Positions 1-7,615 of a DNA stretch of 64,000 bases are shown here, one piece after another. The position numbers were made by a program, and so were the translations under genes. The stretch spans positions 5,699,001 to 5,763,000 of the forward strand of contig NZ_CP041191.1 in assembly GCF_006517275.1 (NCBI RefSeq). The letters run 5' to 3'. Positions within the stretch are counted from its first letter, which is position 1; each line of letters starts with the position of its first letter. The stretch comes from Labrenzia sp. PHM005. Lineage in GTDB: Bacteria > Pseudomonadota > Alphaproteobacteria > Rhizobiales > Stappiaceae. The notes beneath the pieces are model-generated. The model did no database searches and was not told the DNA's origin. It saw only the letters and a program-made list of their open reading frames with translations.

Positions 1-34
1 TGATCACGATCACGGCAAGAAGAAACACAACTAA
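1..34 (+). CDS. C-terminal tail of a His-rich protein (partial)
   Basis: Only the last ten codons are present. Read from base 2 they give DHDHGKKKHN and a TAA stop at 32-34. A His/Asp-rich metal-binding tail directly in front of a SCO copper chaperone fits a periplasmic copper chaperone of the PCu(A)C type, which commonly sits next to sco genes. That identity is inferred from position and composition alone. The gap to the next start is 21 bases and includes a GGGGAGAGA ribosome-binding site, so the two genes are probably co-transcribed. Confidence 0.5.
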   Translation, partial: DHDHGKKKHN

Positions 35-55
35 GCAACACGGGGAGAGACAGCC

Positions 56-682
56 ATGTCCGGCTTGAAGCTCTTCCGGTACGTGGCGTGGGCGGCAGTC
101 GCCGTCCTCGCCTGCGTGGCCGGTGCACTTGTCTACTTTCAAACCACGGCGAATGATAATTCCAGTGCTTTGATCAAGCCGCTCGCAGCGATCGGCGGCC
201 CGTTTGAACTGGTCAGCGGCACCGGCGAAACGGTGACGGATAAAACCTTCGCCGGAAAACCGACGGTGATGTTTTTTGGCTTCACCTATTGCCCGGATGT
301 CTGCCCGACGACCTTGTCGGAACTGCAGGGCTGGATGGCAGAGCTTGGACCAGATGCGGAAAAGCTGAACTACGCTTTTGTCAGTGTAGACCCAGAACGT
401 GACACGCCGGACGTCATGCGTGATTACGTATGGGCCTTCGACAAGCGCATCACGCCGCTCACGGGTTCCAAGGAACAGGTTGATGCCATGCTGAAAGCCT
501 ACCGGGTCTACGCCAAGCGGGTTCCTCTTGACGACGGCGATTATACAATGGACCATTCCGCGGCCGTTTATCTGATGAACGAGAACAACGAGTTTGTCGG
601 TACCATCGCTTATGGCGAAGCGGAAGAAACAGCGCTGGCAAAACTCAAGCGCCTGATTGAAAACACAGCGGCCTCCTCTTAA
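56..682 (+). CDS. SCO1/SenC family copper chaperone
   Basis: This 208-residue protein is a membrane-anchored thioredoxin-fold copper chaperone of the SCO family, which delivers copper to the CuA site of cytochrome c oxidase. One N-terminal membrane segment (about residues 9-28) is followed by the periplasmic domain. The copper-binding CxxxC motif is visible as YCPDVCP (Cys79 and Cys83), and the third ligand, His167, lies in MDHSAAVYL. The length is normal for the family. The ATG at 56 follows a strong GGGGAGAGA ribosome-binding site. It is preceded by the end of a His-rich protein and followed by a tiny membrane ORF and tlyA. Confidence 0.92.
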   Translation: MSGLKLFRYVAWAAVAVLACVAGALVYFQTTANDNSSALIKPLAAIGGPFELVSGTGETVTDKTFAGKPTVMFFGFTYCPDVCPTTLSELQGWMAELGPDAEKLNYAFVSVDPERDTPDVMRDYVWAFDKRITPLTGSKEQVDAMLKAYRVYAKRVPLDDGDYTMDHSAAVYLMNENNEFVGTIAYGEAEETALAKLKRLIENTAASS

Positions 683-707
683 GGCCATCTGAAAGGACCA
701 AAGCGGA

Positions 708-842
708 ATGCGGATGCCGCTCTATCTCGGACTGGCTTTTGGCGCGACAAGCCTCGTCGCGCTGTCCGCTATGCTGTGGCTCTATGCAGGTGAACGGGTC
801 TATGTGGACCGGCTGATTTCCGCCATTGCAGGCTGCTTCTAA
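708..842 (+). CDS. Small single-span membrane protein (44 aa), unknown
   Basis: A 44-codon ORF runs from ATG at 708 to TAA at 840-842, filling nearly all the space between the sco gene and tlyA. The product starts MRMPLYLGLAFGATSLVALS and continues through a hydrophobic stretch (about residues 4-26), then has a short charged tail ending in AGCF. A GAAAGGACC sequence 10-15 bases upstream can serve as a ribosome-binding site, and the downstream GTG start of tlyA lies 3 bases after its stop. No family is recognised. Tight packing on both sides and the single predicted membrane helix argue that it is translated, but codon-level conservation could not be checked. Confidence 0.5.
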   Translation: MRMPLYLGLAFGATSLVALSAMLWLYAGERVYVDRLISAIAGCF

Positions 843-845
843 GCC

Positions 846-1586
846 GTGTCCAAACAGCGCCTGGATCAGCACCTGGTTGATACCGGACATTTTCCGAGCC
901 GAGCGCGGGCACGCGATGCGATCTTGCGCGGCACGGTCACCGTCGACGGCCAGCCGGCCGGCAAACCATCGCAGAAGGTGGCTGCCACAGTCGTAATAAA
1001 GGTGGATGATCCGGCCTCCGGATATGTCTCGCGCGCCGCACTGAAGCTAATTGAAGGACTATCCGTCTTTGGTGTCGCCCCATCTGAGAAAATCTGTCTC
1101 GACATCGGCGCCTCGACGGGTGGATTCACCCAGGTGCTTCTGGAGAACGGCGCAGCAAAGGTTCATGCCATCGATGTCGGCCATGACCAGCTTCATAACA
1201 GCCTGCGCTCTCATCCAAAGGTGCTTGCCCAAGATGGCCTCAATGCCCGCGATCTAGGGTCAGAAAATCTGGGCGGTGATCAGCCGCAAATCCTCGTCTC
1301 CGACGTCAGTTTCATCTCTCTCAAACTTGCCCTTCCTCCGGCTCTCGAACTGGCAGCCCCCGATGCGGAAGGAATCTTTCTGGTCAAGCCGCAGTTTGAA
1401 GCCGGCAAGGACAAGATCGGCAAGGGCGGTCTTGTTGACCCGGACGTCGCTGAAGAAACAGCAAAAGCCTTGCAAACATGGTTAGGCAATCACCCCGGTT
1501 GGACAGCTGGTGACCTGATCCCCTCCCCGGTCAAAGGCGGTGACGGCAACGCCGAGTGGCTGCTTTATGGGAAGAAACACTTCTAG
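846..1586 (+). CDS. tlyA: TlyA family rRNA (cytidine-2'-O) methyltransferase
   Basis: This 246-residue protein has an N-terminal S4 RNA-binding domain (about residues 3-62) and an FtsJ-like Rossmann methyltransferase domain (about 65-240). The SAM-binding loop is DIGASTGGFT (86-95). VSDVSFIS (151-158) and VKPQFE (180-185) supply conserved catalytic positions of the family. TlyA enzymes 2'-O-methylate cytidines in 16S and/or 23S rRNA; older annotations call them haemolysins. The start is GTG at 846, three bases after the preceding small ORF. In many alphaproteobacteria tlyA is followed directly by an RlmD/TrmA-type methyltransferase. Here that gene begins at 3843, after an exporter and a divergent regulator pair. 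Confidence 0.92.
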   Translation: MSKQRLDQHLVDTGHFPSRARARDAILRGTVTVDGQPAGKPSQKVAATVVIKVDDPASGYVSRAALKLIEGLSVFGVAPSEKICLDIGASTGGFTQVLLENGAAKVHAIDVGHDQLHNSLRSHPKVLAQDGLNARDLGSENLGGDQPQILVSDVSFISLKLALPPALELAAPDAEGIFLVKPQFEAGKDKIGKGGLVDPDVAEETAKALQTWLGNHPGWTAGDLIPSPVKGGDGNAEWLLYGKKHF

Positions 1587-1650
1587 CTAGACATACGACG
1601 GAATACAACTTAGCCTTTACCGGAACAAAGCAGCAACATAGGATTCGACA

Positions 1651-2289
1651 ATGGAAAATTTCATGGACTATTTGCCCGGTATTCTGATGTCTTATTCGGC
1701 GTTCCTGCTGGCCATTGCCACGCCAGGACCGAATGTTCTGGCCATCATGGGCATGTCCATGAGCAACGGGCGCAAGCCGGGAATGGCGCTCGGCCTTGGT
1801 GTCGCTGCAGGGTCTTTTAGCTGGGCCATCCTGACGATTTTTGGCCTCACCGCTTTAATTGCGGCCTATGCGCCCTTGCTGACAGCTATCAAGATCATGG
1901 GCGGACTTTATCTCCTCTGGCTGGGATATAAATCCTTGCGGTCAGCTGCTTCAAAAACCGATCTGACCATTCCGAAGGATGCGAAGAAGCCACACTCTTT
2001 GTTTCATTGTGCCCGCTCCGGCTATCTGATCATGATGACAAATCCCAAAGCCATCATGGCTTGGATCGCCGTCGTCTCGCTCGGCATGCAGGATGGAGCG
2101 CCCTGGTGGGTTGGCGCGATTATTGGCGCAGGCATCACGGTGCTCTCCATCCTCATTCACCTGATCTATGCCATCGTCTTTTCAACCCCGATCATGCAAC
2201 GCGGCTACGCGAAATGCCGGCGGGCGCTGCAAACGGCGATGGGCACTTTCTTTTCTCTGGCCGGTATCCGGCTGCTTTCAGCGCCGTAA
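1651..2289 (+). CDS. LysE/RhtB family amino-acid exporter
   Basis: This 212-residue inner-membrane protein has about six hydrophobic segments and the LysE-family N-terminal signature around ATPGPNVLAIMG (residues 24-35). The family exports basic amino acids, homoserine, threonine or related metabolites; the substrate cannot be read from the sequence. The MTNPKAIMAW segment near residue 130 is also typical. It ends a few bases before a stem-loop terminator at 2299-2338, so it is the last gene of its transcript. The gene differs clearly from the second LysE-type exporter in the window at 31132-31770. Confidence 0.9.
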   Translation: MENFMDYLPGILMSYSAFLLAIATPGPNVLAIMGMSMSNGRKPGMALGLGVAAGSFSWAILTIFGLTALIAAYAPLLTAIKIMGGLYLLWLGYKSLRSAASKTDLTIPKDAKKPHSLFHCARSGYLIMMTNPKAIMAWIAVVSLGMQDGAPWWVGAIIGAGITVLSILIHLIYAIVFSTPIMQRGYAKCRRALQTAMGTFFSLAGIRLLSAP

Positions 2290-2298
2290 CTGCCAAAC

Positions 2299-2338
2299 AA
2301 GCCCCCCTACCTACTTGTCCTGGGTAAGGGGGCTTTTG
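2299..2338 (+). terminator. Rho-independent terminator after lysE-type gene
   Basis: An inverted repeat AAGCCCCCC...AGGGGGCTT with an extended TACC/GGTA stem is followed by a TTTT run. It lies 10 bases after the exporter stop and before the 3' end of the convergent NmrA gene, so it may serve both strands. Confidence 0.8.
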
Positions 2339-2378
2339 ATCACCAATAAGTGCAGCAACTCTATACTGTTAACAACGA

Positions 2379-3281
2379 TCAGACTGATAGTGCTGTCTCG
2401 GTCTTCCAGTTTTCGATATGTGTTGCAAGTGGCGTGAGCTCGACGCCAAATGTCCGTTGCAGGAGGGCCGTATCAACCACCATACCGTCCGGATTCATCT
2501 GCGCCAGAGCACTGTAGATATCGCCCAAAGCAAACGCCACGCCCGGATTGTTCAAAGCTTCCCCGACGCGGCCTGCAAACTCTTTTGGGTCTGCGGGTTT
2601 AAAATCAACCCGTCGATCAAGCCAACGCTCAAGAAGTTTAGCCAGATCACTGCTCGTTGCCGGCGTAGGCGAAGCGATTTCAAAAAACTGCCCTGCGAGG
2701 CCCGGGCGCACCATGGCTGCGACCGCGATGGCGGCTTGATCTTTATGAGAGATCCAGGCAACCGTGTGATCTGCTGGAAGCGGCGGATAATCAAGTTGAC
2801 CGCTCGAACGCAACGCCGGCACGAACAGATCGACCAAGAGGTTTTCCAGATAAATCGCTGGCTGCAGCACGATGGACGGTATTCCACTGGATAGGACAGC
2901 ATCTCTTGCTGCTGTCGCACCATCGATCGCGAACGATGACGGGTATCGCTCACCGGCTGGACCGCTTGTGGTGAAGACAAGCAATGGCAGATTTGCCCGA
3001 TGGGCTGCATTAAAAAATGAGCTCATCCATGCGGCTGGTTCGTCCTGCGAAGTCGGCATCGGCAGATGCAAAAAAGCTGCATCTACCCCATCCAAAGCCG
3101 TGTAGATTGCGTCTTCGTCGGTAAGGGCAGCTGCGATGGGCATGGCCTCAGGATGCATCCGGGCGATCCTATCTTCAGTCCGGGCGATAGCTCTCACGCT
3201 CAAACCCTTCGCAAGCGCTTCGCGCACGACTGGGGCTCCCTGCGCCCCAGTGGCTCCGAAAACAGCAACTGTCTGGTTCAT
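2379..3281 (-). CDS. NmrA family NAD(P)-binding protein
   Basis: This 300-residue protein is an atypical short-chain dehydrogenase of the NmrA/HSCARG-like group. The Rossmann glycine motif is GATGAQG (about residues 9-15), preceded by a beta strand (VAVF). The classical Tyr-x3-Lys catalytic pair is not evident, which is usual for NmrA sensors and quinone-reductase-like members. It is transcribed divergently from an HxlR-type regulator with only 57 bases between the starts, an arrangement typical of a redox or quinone-responsive pair. The substrate is unknown; a QorB-like quinone reductase or redox sensor are both possible. Confidence 0.85.
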   Translation of the reverse strand: MNQTVAVFGATGAQGAPVVREALAKGLSVRAIARTEDRIARMHPEAMPIAAALTDEDAIYTALDGVDAAFLHLPMPTSQDEPAAWMSSFFNAAHRANLPLLVFTTSGPAGERYPSSFAIDGATAARDAVLSSGIPSIVLQPAIYLENLLVDLFVPALRSSGQLDYPPLPADHTVAWISHKDQAAIAVAAMVRPGLAGQFFEIASPTPATSSDLAKLLERWLDRRVDFKPADPKEFAGRVGEALNNPGVAFALGDIYSALAQMNPDGMVVDTALLQRTFGVELTPLATHIENWKTETALSV

Positions 3282-3338
3282 ACTGGTTCTCCAATGTAAG
3301 CTGGTTACTGATAGGAAGCACTACATAGGACTAGACAA
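3282..3338. promoter_or_regulatory. Divergent NmrA/HxlR control region
   Basis: The 57 bases between the divergent starts hold the repeated words CTGGTT (two copies) and ATAGGA (two copies, 14 bases apart). With so little space, one regulator bound here would affect both genes. The repeats are seen; their role as HxlR binding sites is inference from the divergent arrangement. Confidence 0.4.
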
Positions 3339-3788
3339 GTGGCTAAAAAAGAAGGCACGAATTCCAGCGATAGGCACCTGAAAGTAACCTCCATCGATCT
3401 GGAAAGGCACAATCAAGATGTTGACACTTGGGTTACCAACGACTTCAGCGGCCCCTGCTCGGTGCGTGATATTCTCGACCGCGTCGGCGATAAATGGAGT
3501 GTGTTAGTCATTTTGCGGCTCGGCCGCAAAACTGAACGTTTCCGGCAATTGATGCGGTCGATCGACGGCATCTCCCAGCGGATGTTAACAGTGACATTGC
3601 GGGGGTTGGAGCGTGATGGTCTTGTCAATCGTAAAGTACTTGCGACCAGCCCGCCAGCCGTCGAATACAGTCTGACACCGCTTGGACTTTTGCTGCTGGA
3701 CCAAGTCACTGGCCTTGTAAACTGGGCCCTCGAACATGAAGCCGCCGTGACCGCCTGCCGCCAGTCCTATGACGCCCGTCAGACATGA
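3339..3788 (+). CDS. HxlR family winged-helix transcriptional regulator
   Basis: This 149-residue regulator carries the HxlR/DUF24 core: a Cys in GPCSVRDILDRVGDKWSVLV (Cys40), the DNA-recognition segment around FRQLMRSIDGISQRMLT, and the wing ERDGLVNRKV. In this family the N-terminal Cys often senses quinones, aldehydes or disulfide stress. The GTG start at 3339 follows weak ribosome-binding sequence. It is divergent from the NmrA-type gene and probably controls it. The rest of the N-terminus (first 30 residues) is hydrophilic and longer than in many relatives. Confidence 0.9.
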   Translation: MAKKEGTNSSDRHLKVTSIDLERHNQDVDTWVTNDFSGPCSVRDILDRVGDKWSVLVILRLGRKTERFRQLMRSIDGISQRMLTVTLRGLERDGLVNRKVLATSPPAVEYSLTPLGLLLLDQVTGLVNWALEHEAAVTACRQSYDARQT

Positions 3789-3842
3789 CGGCTTTTCAGG
3801 TTTCCCTTGCCGCAGGTACCAATCGGCGCTATCGCTCGCCAC

Positions 3843-5075
3843 ATGACAGAGACGCGACTAGAAATCACCGAGCTGGGCCATCGGGGAGATGGCATTGCTT
3901 TAACCGAACATGGCCCCGTTTATGTAGCCGGAGGCCTGCCGGGGGAGGTTGTTGCTGCCCGCATCCAGAACGGCCGGGCGATCAAACCCGAGTTTACCCA
4001 AAAATCCCCGGACCGGATTGACCCGGTGTGCAAGCACTATGCGGCCTGCGGCGGCTGCTCGGTCCAGCATTTGGCCGAAGAACATTATCTTGCCTGGAAA
4101 CGGACACTTGTCGAAAAAGCTCTGAAAGACCGGGGTATTGAAACGCACGTTTCTGAGACAATTGCCGCGACAGATGGCGGGCGGCGCCGCGCGGTTTTTA
4201 CGGCCACCCGGGCCGGGCGATCCGTGCTGCTGGGTTATCATGAAAAATCCAGCCACAAACTGGTCGATGTATCCGAATGCCCGGTGCTGGACCCGGCGAT
4301 TACAGGCGCCCTCAAAGGTTTGAAATCGCTAGCCGCCGACCTCGTTCCGAAAAAAGGTGAGCTCCGGATCACGGTTCTTTCCACCACATCCGGTCTCGAC
4401 GTTGCGTTCGACAAGGCGGACAAGGCCTATGAGCGCAAGATCCCATCCTTGTCCCAAAAGACCGTTGAGCTGGGTCTGGCCCGGCTGACCATCAATGGCG
4501 AGGTTCTTTTGGAAGTGCGCCCGCCGCTCCTGGATATGGGAGGTGCCGGGCTGCTTCCCCCGCCGGGCGGTTTTACCCAGGCGACCCTGACCGCAGAAGA
4601 CACCCTTTCCAAGCTTGTGCTGGACGGCGTTGGCAAGACAAGAACCGTCGCTGACCTTTTCTCAGGTGTCGGCACCTTTGCCCTGCGCCTTGCCCGGCAG
4701 TCCAATGTTCATGCTGTTGAAGGCGATGCGGCGGCTATCGCTTCCCTTGACCGTGCCTTACGCAAACCGCAAGGACTGAAGAAAGTTACTTTCGAAAAAC
4801 GCGACCTCTTCCGCCGTCCTCTGGTTCGAGATGAGCTGGAACCGTTCGGCGCCGTGGTTTTCGATCCGCCCCGTGCCGGAGCTCAGGCACAGGCCGAGAT
4901 GCTCGCCAAATCTAAGGTCAAAACGATTGTCGCCGTCTCCTGCAATCCGGCAACCCTTGCCCGGGACCTGCGCATCCTGATCGATGGCGGTTATGCGCTG
5001 CACTCCGTCACACCTGTGGACCAATTCCGCTTCTCGCCCCATATTGAAGCCGTGGCAGTCTTGAAACGGGAGTGA
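3843..5075 (+). CDS. Class I SAM-dependent RNA methyltransferase, RlmD/TrmA (m5U) family
   Basis: From the ATG at 3843 the protein is 410 residues. It has an N-terminal TRAM RNA-binding region (about 1-55), four cysteines placed as in the 4Fe-4S cluster of RlmD (Cys63, Cys69, Cys72, Cys146), a SAM-binding motif DLFSGVGTFALRLA, and the catalytic SCNPAT motif with its Cys near residue 367. FDPPRAG is the conserved base-flipping/catalytic loop. The family makes 5-methyluridine in 23S rRNA or tRNA. An in-frame upstream extension to 3807 exists, but homologs of this family begin near the ATG used here. The next gene starts 3 bases after its stop, suggesting an operon. Confidence 0.9.
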   Translation: MTETRLEITELGHRGDGIALTEHGPVYVAGGLPGEVVAARIQNGRAIKPEFTQKSPDRIDPVCKHYAACGGCSVQHLAEEHYLAWKRTLVEKALKDRGIETHVSETIAATDGGRRRAVFTATRAGRSVLLGYHEKSSHKLVDVSECPVLDPAITGALKGLKSLAADLVPKKGELRITVLSTTSGLDVAFDKADKAYERKIPSLSQKTVELGLARLTINGEVLLEVRPPLLDMGGAGLLPPPGGFTQATLTAEDTLSKLVLDGVGKTRTVADLFSGVGTFALRLARQSNVHAVEGDAAAIASLDRALRKPQGLKKVTFEKRDLFRRPLVRDELEPFGAVVFDPPRAGAQAQAEMLAKSKVKTIVAVSCNPATLARDLRILIDGGYALHSVTPVDQFRFSPHIEAVAVLKRE

Positions 5076-5078
5076 GCC

Positions 5079-6197
5079 ATGGACGCGGCGAGACAACGTA
5101 ATGCGGTCAAAGATCAACGATCTTTTCCCTCCGCCCCGCCGCTTGCCAAAATTGTCCGCCGGGTCCGCTACGCGGCCCATCAAGGCAGCCGGGTCGCCCT
5201 TTATTCGCTGCATTCCGAAGCCATGCGGCGGATGAATCTTCAGCTGAAGAAGACACTTCCCGAAACACCGGCAATAAAACCGGATGGCCCGGTGCCAAGC
5301 CAACGGCGCATGCTGGCTGATATCATCAAGCTGTTTGCCGATGATTTGAAGGCTGTGGAAGACGGCCTTTATCCGATGCCATCTGACGGCACCATGAGCC
5401 CGTTGGAACTGCTGCGCACCAGTCAGGCTTTCTTCAAGGACGTGCCCAAGGTCGCCCGCCGCCGGGCTGAACAAACCCATCAGGAAGTCAATGACGGCGG
5501 CCCGAGTTTCGCCGAAGCTTTGCCGCGCTATTACCGGCAGAACTTTCATTTCCAAACCGATGGCTGGCTGTCAGAAGACAGCGCCCGGATTTACGATTTT
5601 CAGGTCGATGTTCTGTTTTCCGGCGCAACGGCAGCCATGCGCCGCCGGGCGCTGGTGCCTTTTGCACGGATTTTGAAGCGCAAAGATCAGCGCAAGCTGG
5701 CCTATCTGGATCTCGCGTGTGGCACCGGCGGTCTCTTGCGCCCGGCGCTCACCGCCTTTCCCCGCCTTTCCGGTATTGGGCTCGATCTCTCAGAACCCTA
5801 TCTCGCCGTTGCGCGGGACCGGTTCAAAAACCGGCGCGCAAGTTTTGTCACCGCGATGGCTGAGGAGCTGCCGTTCGCGGACAAGTCTCTGGACGTTGTT
5901 TCCTGTGTTTTCCTCTTTCACGAATTGCCGCCCAAGATCCGGCGCCAGGTCTTGAGCGAGGTTGCCCGCGTCCTGAAACCGGGCGGATCGTTCCTCTTTG
6001 TCGACAGCCTGCAAACCGGGGATGTGCCGGAATACGACGGTCTCCTGTCGATTTTTCCTCAGCTGTTCCACGAGCCCTATTATACGTCTTATCTCAAAGA
6101 GGATTTTACTAGCCTCGCCGCAGAGACTGGCCTTGAGCAGCGCTGGATGACCCCGGCCTTTGTCTCCCGTGCCGTGGAATTTGTGAAGGGCATCTAG
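5079..6197 (+). CDS. Class I SAM-dependent methyltransferase (Methyltransf_11 type)
   Basis: This 372-residue protein has a long N-terminal region (about 1-200) rich in charged helices and a C-terminal methyltransferase domain. The SAM motif I is LDLACGTGGLLRPAL (about 211-225), followed by GIGLDLSEPYLAVARDRF and a motif-4-like region AEELPFADKSLDVVSCVFLF. The substrate is unknown. The N-terminal half resembles no domain I can name. The start ATG lies 3 bases after the RlmD-type gene, so the two are likely co-transcribed. A weak stem with a T run follows the stop. Confidence 0.85.
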   Translation: MDAARQRNAVKDQRSFPSAPPLAKIVRRVRYAAHQGSRVALYSLHSEAMRRMNLQLKKTLPETPAIKPDGPVPSQRRMLADIIKLFADDLKAVEDGLYPMPSDGTMSPLELLRTSQAFFKDVPKVARRRAEQTHQEVNDGGPSFAEALPRYYRQNFHFQTDGWLSEDSARIYDFQVDVLFSGATAAMRRRALVPFARILKRKDQRKLAYLDLACGTGGLLRPALTAFPRLSGIGLDLSEPYLAVARDRFKNRRASFVTAMAEELPFADKSLDVVSCVFLFHELPPKIRRQVLSEVARVLKPGGSFLFVDSLQTGDVPEYDGLLSIFPQLFHEPYYTSYLKEDFTSLAAETGLEQRWMTPAFVSRAVEFVKGI

Positions 6198-6201
6198 CAC
6201 C

Positions 6202-6223
6202 TTTCAGTATCCCTGAAATTTTT
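6202..6223 (+). terminator. Possible short terminator after methyltransferase
   Basis: TTTCAG-TATCC-CTGAAA followed by TTTTT directly after the stop at 6197. The stem is only six base pairs and AT-rich, so termination may be inefficient. Confidence 0.4.
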
Positions 6224-6271
6224 GTGTTTTCTATCTTGTGACTGAAATCGGAAGAGCGTATATCCGAATTC

Positions 6272-7591
6272 ATGAGATTGGATCATTGGCTCTTGCAGAC
6301 TGGGGAAAGCCGCAGCGCGTTTGCGCGCCGGGCAAATCTCTCGCCTGCCTCCGTCACCGCCCTATGCAACGACCCGAATGTCTGGGTCTCGCGGGACATG
6401 GCACGCAAAATAGCCATCGCCACCAACGGCGAAGTGACTCCAAACGACTTTCTCGGACTGTCTACAACCAAGGAGCATCCCGTGTCCCAGGCCCGTGTCG
6501 CAGAAGCAATCCGCGCATTTGAACGTGGTGAAATGGTGGTCGTGACCGATGATGACGACCGCGAAAACGAAGGCGATCTGATTGTCGCCGCGTCGAAAGT
6601 TACTCCTGAACAGATGGCCTTCATGGTGCGCCATACGTCCGGCATCATTTGTGCGCCGATGACCGTGGCCCACGCCCGGCGGCTGCGCCTGGATCCGATG
6701 GTGGCCGAAAATGATGCACCGCTCGCAACAGCCTTCACCATCTCGGTGGACTACCGCCAGGGCTTGACCACCGGTATCTCGGCCGAAGAACGCTGCTCAA
6801 CCGTCCGGGCGCTCGCCAACCCGAACGTCGGTGCCGATGACTTCGTCCGGCCGGGCCACATCTTCCCGCTGGTTGCCAAGGAAGGCGGCGTCATGATCCG
6901 CTCCGGCCATACGGAAGCCGCCGTCGATCTTTGCCGCCTCGCTGGTCTGGAACAGGTCGGCGTCATCAGTGAGTTGGTCAATGACGATGGAACCGTCAAA
7001 CGCGGCCCGCAAGTTTCTGAATTTGCAGCCGAACATGACCTCAAAATGGTCTCTGTTTCCGACCTAATCGCCTGGCGTCAGCGCACCGAGCGGCTGGTGG
7101 AGCGGGTCAACGAACAACCGGTGGAGACCATTGCCGGCCCGGCGTATGCGATGACCTATTCCACGCCTTACGATCCAATGCACCATGTCGCCATCGTCTA
7201 TGGCGACATTCTCGATGGACGCAGCGTGCCGGTCCGACTGCAACTGGAATCGGTCCTTGACGATGTCTTCGGCACGGCCCAACCCCTTGATGAAATCATG
7301 AAACACTTCGCCGACCGCGGGCGCGGTGTTGTGGTCTATCTGCGCGAGGGGTCTGTTGGCGTTGCGCGCCAGTCGACACGGCCAAGGACTGAGTTCGAAG
7401 CGGCCGAAACCGAGGACCACAGCTCCGCGCAAGCTAGACAGGAACAATGGCGGGAGGTTGGACTGGGTGCGCAGATCCTCAAGGATCTGGGTGTCAGCTC
7501 CATTCGCCTGCTAGCGTCCAGAGAGCGGCACTATGTCGGGTTGGAAGGATTTGACATCAAAATCGACGACACCGAGATCCTAGACCTGTGA
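6272..7591 (+). CDS. ribB: 3,4-dihydroxy-2-butanone 4-phosphate synthase with in-frame HTH front and GCHII-like tail
   Basis: RibB converts ribulose 5-phosphate to the four-carbon precursor of riboflavin. The 439-codon frame has three parts. Residues 1-65 form a YdaS/Cro-like helix-turn-helix (SAFARRANLSPASVTALC, then a NGEVTPNDFLG end). Residues 74-275 form the DHBP synthase, with the acidic loop TDDDDRENEGDL, RPGH (193-196) and RSGHTEAAVDL. Residues 285-439 resemble GTP cyclohydrolase II but lack its zinc-ligand cysteines. An AAGGAG at 6470-6475 lies six bases before an in-frame GTG at 6482 (codon 71), exactly where DHBP synthase begins. The ATG at 6272 has only weak, distant GGAAGAG. Thus a 369-residue RibB from 6482, alone or with the longer form, is likely. 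RibA activity must come from elsewhere. Confidence 0.88.
   Translation: MRLDHWLLQTGESRSAFARRANLSPASVTALCNDPNVWVSRDMARKIAIATNGEVTPNDFLGLSTTKEHPVSQARVAEAIRAFERGEMVVVTDDDDRENEGDLIVAASKVTPEQMAFMVRHTSGIICAPMTVAHARRLRLDPMVAENDAPLATAFTISVDYRQGLTTGISAEERCSTVRALANPNVGADDFVRPGHIFPLVAKEGGVMIRSGHTEAAVDLCRLAGLEQVGVISELVNDDGTVKRGPQVSEFAAEHDLKMVSVSDLIAWRQRTERLVERVNEQPVETIAGPAYAMTYSTPYDPMHHVAIVYGDILDGRSVPVRLQLESVLDDVFGTAQPLDEIMKHFADRGRGVVVYLREGSVGVARQSTRPRTEFEAAETEDHSSAQARQEQWREVGLGAQILKDLGVSSIRLLASRERHYVGLEGFDIKIDDTEILDL
6470..6484 (+). promoter_or_regulatory. Internal ribosome-binding site and GTG start in ribB
   Basis: AAGGAG (6470-6475), a six-base spacer CATCCC, then GTG (6482-6484). This is one of the best Shine-Dalgarno matches in the window and falls between the HTH segment and the enzyme domain. 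It probably sets the start of the catalytic RibB product. Confidence 0.65.
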
Positions 7592-7615
7592 GACAAACAG
7601 ATAGGATAGTGCCGC

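Noticed and set aside
6198..6271. FMN riboswitch before ribB
   Set aside because: Only 74 bases separate the genes, too short for the conserved RFN element, and its motifs are not seen.
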